From NCBI GenBank assembly GCA_021443235.1, contig JABUUJ010000019.1:27467-35571 (forward strand): a stretch of DNA of 8,105 nt, written 5' to 3'. Below the pieces are notes generated by a model. That model was not told the DNA's origin and made no database searches. It saw only the letters and a program-made list of their open reading frames with translations. Positions 5,529 through 8,105 of the stretch are shown piece by piece; position 1 is the stretch's first letter, and every line of letters starts with the position of its first letter. The DNA comes from Muribaculaceae bacterium (lineage in GTDB: Bacteria; Bacteroidota; Bacteroidia; Bacteroidales; Muribaculaceae). Both the position numbers and the translations under genes were made by a program.

Positions 5529-8105
5529 TTAGAAAGTTAAGTTGATGCCCAGGTTATAGGTGCGAGGACGAGGATAAACATTGCGGTCGATGCCGTTGTT
5601 GATCTCGGGATCGAGGCCGTCGTACTTGCTGAAGGTGCAGAGGTTAGAGACGCCCAGAGTGAGGCGCAGCGACGAGCTGTTGTCCCACAGTTTCTTGAAT
5701 GTGTAGCCCAGAGTCACGTTGTCGATGCGGAAGAAGTCGCCCTTCTCGAGCCAGTAGTCGCTGTAGAGCTGCTGGATGGCGAAGCCGTGGTCGCGGGTGA
5801 ACTTCAGGATGTTGGCATAATATCCCTGATCGCTGTATACGCCCTGCTGATACTGGTCGGCCTTCACATAGTTGTAAACATAGAATCCGAAAGCGCCGTG
5901 GCCGGCAATCGAGAGGTCCCAGTTCTTGAACTTGACAGAGGTGTTGAAGCCAAGCAGCGAAGTGGGAAGAGCGCACTTGTCGGTGGCGTAGCGAGTCTCG
6001 GTCGAGGAGATAGAGCCGTCGGGCTGCACATACTGTCCCTCGATGGGAGTGCCGTCGGCGTTGTAGGCCTGCTTAGCGAGGTAGAAAGTGTAGGGACGCT
6101 TGCCCACCATGAATACCTGAACATACTTACCGGTGCCCGAGATTGAGCCAGTGGTCACATAGTTAGACTCGCTGTCGATGGTGTTGAGTTTGGTAATCTT
6201 AGAAGTGTTCCAAGTGTAGTTGAGACCTACGTTCCACTCCCAGTCGGCAGTCTTGATAGGAATTGCGTTGATTGAGAATTCCACACCCTCATTCTCCATC
6301 TTACCGATGTTGGTGGTGATAACCGACGAGAAGTTGGTACCCGAAACCACGTTGATGGTGTTGAGCAGGTTCTTGGTGTAACGCTTGTAGTAGTCGATAG
6401 AGCCGTAGATGCGGTTTCCTAAGAAGCCGTAGTCGATGCCCACGTTGAATGTGGATGTGCTTTCCCACTTGATGTCCTTGTCATATCCGTTGGGGCGAAT
6501 CATGTTGTACCACTTGTCGCCGAACTTGTAGGAAGACTCGTTGTAAGAATAACTGTAAGTGCCAATGTATGGGTAGTCGTTGAGGATGTCCTGCTGACCG
6601 GTAACACCCCATCCCAGACGAACCTTGAGGTCGGACATAACGTTCTGCTCTTTGAAGAACGCCTCTTGCGAAGCGCGCCATGCGAGAGCCACCGAGGGGA
6701 ATAGGCCCCAGCGGTTAGCCTTGGCGAATCGCGACGAGGCGTCGCCACGGAGAGTGACGGTAGCGAGGTAGCGGTTGTCGTAGGAGTAGTTCACGCGTCC
6801 GTAGAACGAAACCAGGTAGTACTCCGACTCGCTGTGGTAGGGCGAAGCCAGCTCCTTGCCGGTGGGGTCCTGACGGGTCTGGTCAAACTTCTTCCAGAAG
6901 TGTTGCCAACCATAACCGGCCATAGCGCCGATGGTGTGAGCGCCGAAGCTCTTGTCGTAGTTTCCAAAGATATCGAGCAGCATGTTGTTCTTGCGCTGAG
7001 TTGAGCGAGCCATGAGACCGGTACCGTCTTTCTGGTTGCTGGTGTACATGTTGCCTGCCAAGGTAGGCACGTCCTCGTTGTAGCGTGCTCGCAGCACGTC
7101 GTAGCCGGCGTTAACATTCAGCTTGAGGTCCTCGAGGCCGTGTATCTTGTAAACGATAGCAGCGCTACCGATAGAGCGCAGCACGTTGTTTTTGCGCTTG
7201 TCGAGGTCGATAATCGACACGGGGTTGTCGGGCTGGATAGCCATGGGGGCGCCGCCGTTGGTCCAGATGAAGTAGCCCAGACCGGGATCGGTGGCAGCTG
7301 TTGGGCTGCCAGTGTAGGGCGAGCGAGTTGGGTCGTAGTTGAGCGCGCTTCCCATTACCGAGCCGCTCACCAGGTTGTTGTTCTCATAGCTCACGCGTCC
7401 GTTAAGGTTGGCGGTGAGGTGGTCGTCGAGCAAGCTGGGTGCGAGGCTCAGGGCCAGCGAGTAGCGGTTGTAGTTGCTTTTCTTGAGGATACCGTTTTGG
7501 CAAGTAGCGCCCACCGAAACGCGGTAGGGGCTTTTGAAGCCTTTAGCGTTGATTGCACCTGCCACCGAAAGGTTCTGGTCGGTGCTGAACGCTTTGCGGA
7601 GCACCTCTTTCTGCCAGTCGGTGTCAAAAGCTCCGAAGTCGGGCGAGCTGGGCACGCCGGTCACTGTGGGCACGAATTTCTTGAACTCGTCGGCGGTGAG
7701 CACCTGCAGAGTCTTGGCAGCGTGGCTGAGCGAGAAGTTGCCGCTGTAGGTCACCTTAACCTTGTCGCTGCCTTTCTTGGTAGTGATAACGATCACACCA
7801 TTAGACGCGCGCGAACCATAGATTGCTGTAGCACTTGCGTCCTTGAGCACGGTGAAAGTCTCGATGTCCTCGGGGTTGATAGAGCCGATGATGTTGCTTG
7901 CGCCGTTGATTTCGCTGTTGTCGACAGGCACACCGTCGATCACGATCAAGGGGTCGTTGCTTGCGCTGAGCGAAGCGCCCGAGCGGATGCGGATAGTAGC
8001 GCCATCGCCGGGAGCACCCGAGCCGGGAACCACGTTCACACCGGCAATCTTGCCCACGAGAGCGTCCTGTGCGCTCACGCGGTTACCCTTGTTGAGCTCG
8101 TCGGG
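5529..8105 (-). CDS. SusC/RagA-family TonB-dependent outer-membrane transporter, N-terminus missing
   Basis: The frame is open to the right edge, so 858 residues are visible and the true start is outside the window; the GTG at 8078 is internal, since the plug-type sequence PDELNKGNR continues upstream of it in frame. Visible residues include the plug: QDALVGKIAGVNV (12-24), IRSGASLSASNDPLIVIDG (40-58) and LKDASATAIYGSRASNGVIV (87-106), hallmarks of the SusC subfamily. The rest is a beta-barrel rich in aromatic alternating strands, ending NLGINLTF with the C-terminal Phe expected for outer-membrane insertion. Roughly 150-190 residues appear missing: signal peptide, carboxypeptidase-regulatory-like domain, TonB box and the start of the plug. 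SusC proteins import oligosaccharides or other large ligands using TonB energy in complex with the partner SusD, here the next gene. The promoter and any linked regulator lie beyond the window. No frameshift or stop interrupts the visible part. Confidence 0.95.
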   Translation of the reverse strand, partial: PDELNKGNRVSAQDALVGKIAGVNVVPGSGAPGDGATIRIRSGASLSASNDPLIVIDGVPVDNSEINGASNIIGSINPEDIETFTVLKDASATAIYGSRASNGVIVITTKKGSDKVKVTYSGNFSLSHAAKTLQVLTADEFKKFVPTVTGVPSSPDFGAFDTDWQKEVLRKAFSTDQNLSVAGAINAKGFKSPYRVSVGATCQNGILKKSNYNRYSLALSLAPSLLDDHLTANLNGRVSYENNNLVSGSVMGSALNYDPTRSPYTGSPTAATDPGLGYFIWTNGGAPMAIQPDNPVSIIDLDKRKNNVLRSIGSAAIVYKIHGLEDLKLNVNAGYDVLRARYNEDVPTLAGNMYTSNQKDGTGLMARSTQRKNNMLLDIFGNYDKSFGAHTIGAMAGYGWQHFWKKFDQTRQDPTGKELASPYHSESEYYLVSFYGRVNYSYDNRYLATVTLRGDASSRFAKANRWGLFPSVALAWRASQEAFFKEQNVMSDLKVRLGWGVTGQQDILNDYPYIGTYSYSYNESSYKFGDKWYNMIRPNGYDKDIKWESTSTFNVGIDYGFLGNRIYGSIDYYKRYTKNLLNTINVVSGTNFSSVITTNIGKMENEGVEFSINAIPIKTADWEWNVGLNYTWNTSKITKLNTIDSESNYVTTGSISGTGKYVQVFMVGKRPYTFYLAKQAYNADGTPIEGQYVQPDGSISSTETRYATDKCALPTSLLGFNTSVKFKNWDLSIAGHGAFGFYVYNYVKADQYQQGVYSDQGYYANILKFTRDHGFAIQQLYSDYWLEKGDFFRIDNVTLGYTFKKLWDNSSSLRLTLGVSNLCTFSKYDGLDPEINNGIDRNVYPRPRTYNLGINLTF

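Noticed and set aside
8076..8078. GTG at 8078 as the start of the SusC gene
   Set aside because: The frame stays open to the window edge with plug-like sequence, and the signal peptide and N-terminal domain expected for SusC are absent, so the gene continues to the right.

Overview
The window reads as chromosome of a member of the Bacteroidales (phylum Bacteroidota). The evidence is an adjacent SusC/SusD pair, several Bacteroidota-style lipoprotein signal peptides, a promoter matching the Bacteroidota sigma-ABfr pattern (TTTG, 19 bp, TACTTTTG), and A/T-rich leaders without clear Shine-Dalgarno sequences. A GC-rich coding style and the tyrosine-rich repeat protein at the left edge suggest a gut group such as Muribaculaceae or Prevotella relatives, but that placement is a guess.

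Left third, plus strand (1-1414): the 3' end of a gene built from 20-residue tandem repeats, then after 23 bp a 5'-methylthioadenosine/S-adenosylhomocysteine nucleosidase gene (mtnN/pfs), which overlaps by 4 bp (ATGA) the start of a small lipoprotein gene. The three look like one transcription unit. The unit ends at a short perfect hairpin followed by four imperfect 10-bp repeats. From 1415 to 1629 there is no gene: this is a convergent spacer holding the hairpin, the repeats, and the strong terminator of the opposite-strand lipoprotein gene.

Middle (1630-3793), minus strand: a small Ala/Lys/Glu-rich coiled-coil lipoprotein with its own recognisable promoter and terminator, then a secreted histidine-acid phosphatase (phytase/MINPP-like clan) with its own terminator.

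Right half (3794-8105), minus strand: a SusD-family lipoprotein and an incomplete SusC-family TonB-dependent transporter that runs off the right edge. Transcription goes susC, susD, then the phosphatase. A stem-loop with a short U-run lies between susD and the phosphatase, and no promoter is visible after it, so the phosphatase may be a reduced-level distal gene of the susCD operon. Together these would form an outer-membrane uptake system that captures an unknown ligand at the surface, with a periplasmic or secreted phosphatase. A phosphorylated substrate such as an inositol phosphate or phosphoglycan is a testable guess.

No tRNA, rRNA, CRISPR array, transposase or phage gene was seen. I found no clear evidence of an entirely new system. 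The least ordinary items are the repeat protein, the 10-bp repeat block, the heptad lipoprotein and the susCD-phosphatase arrangement.
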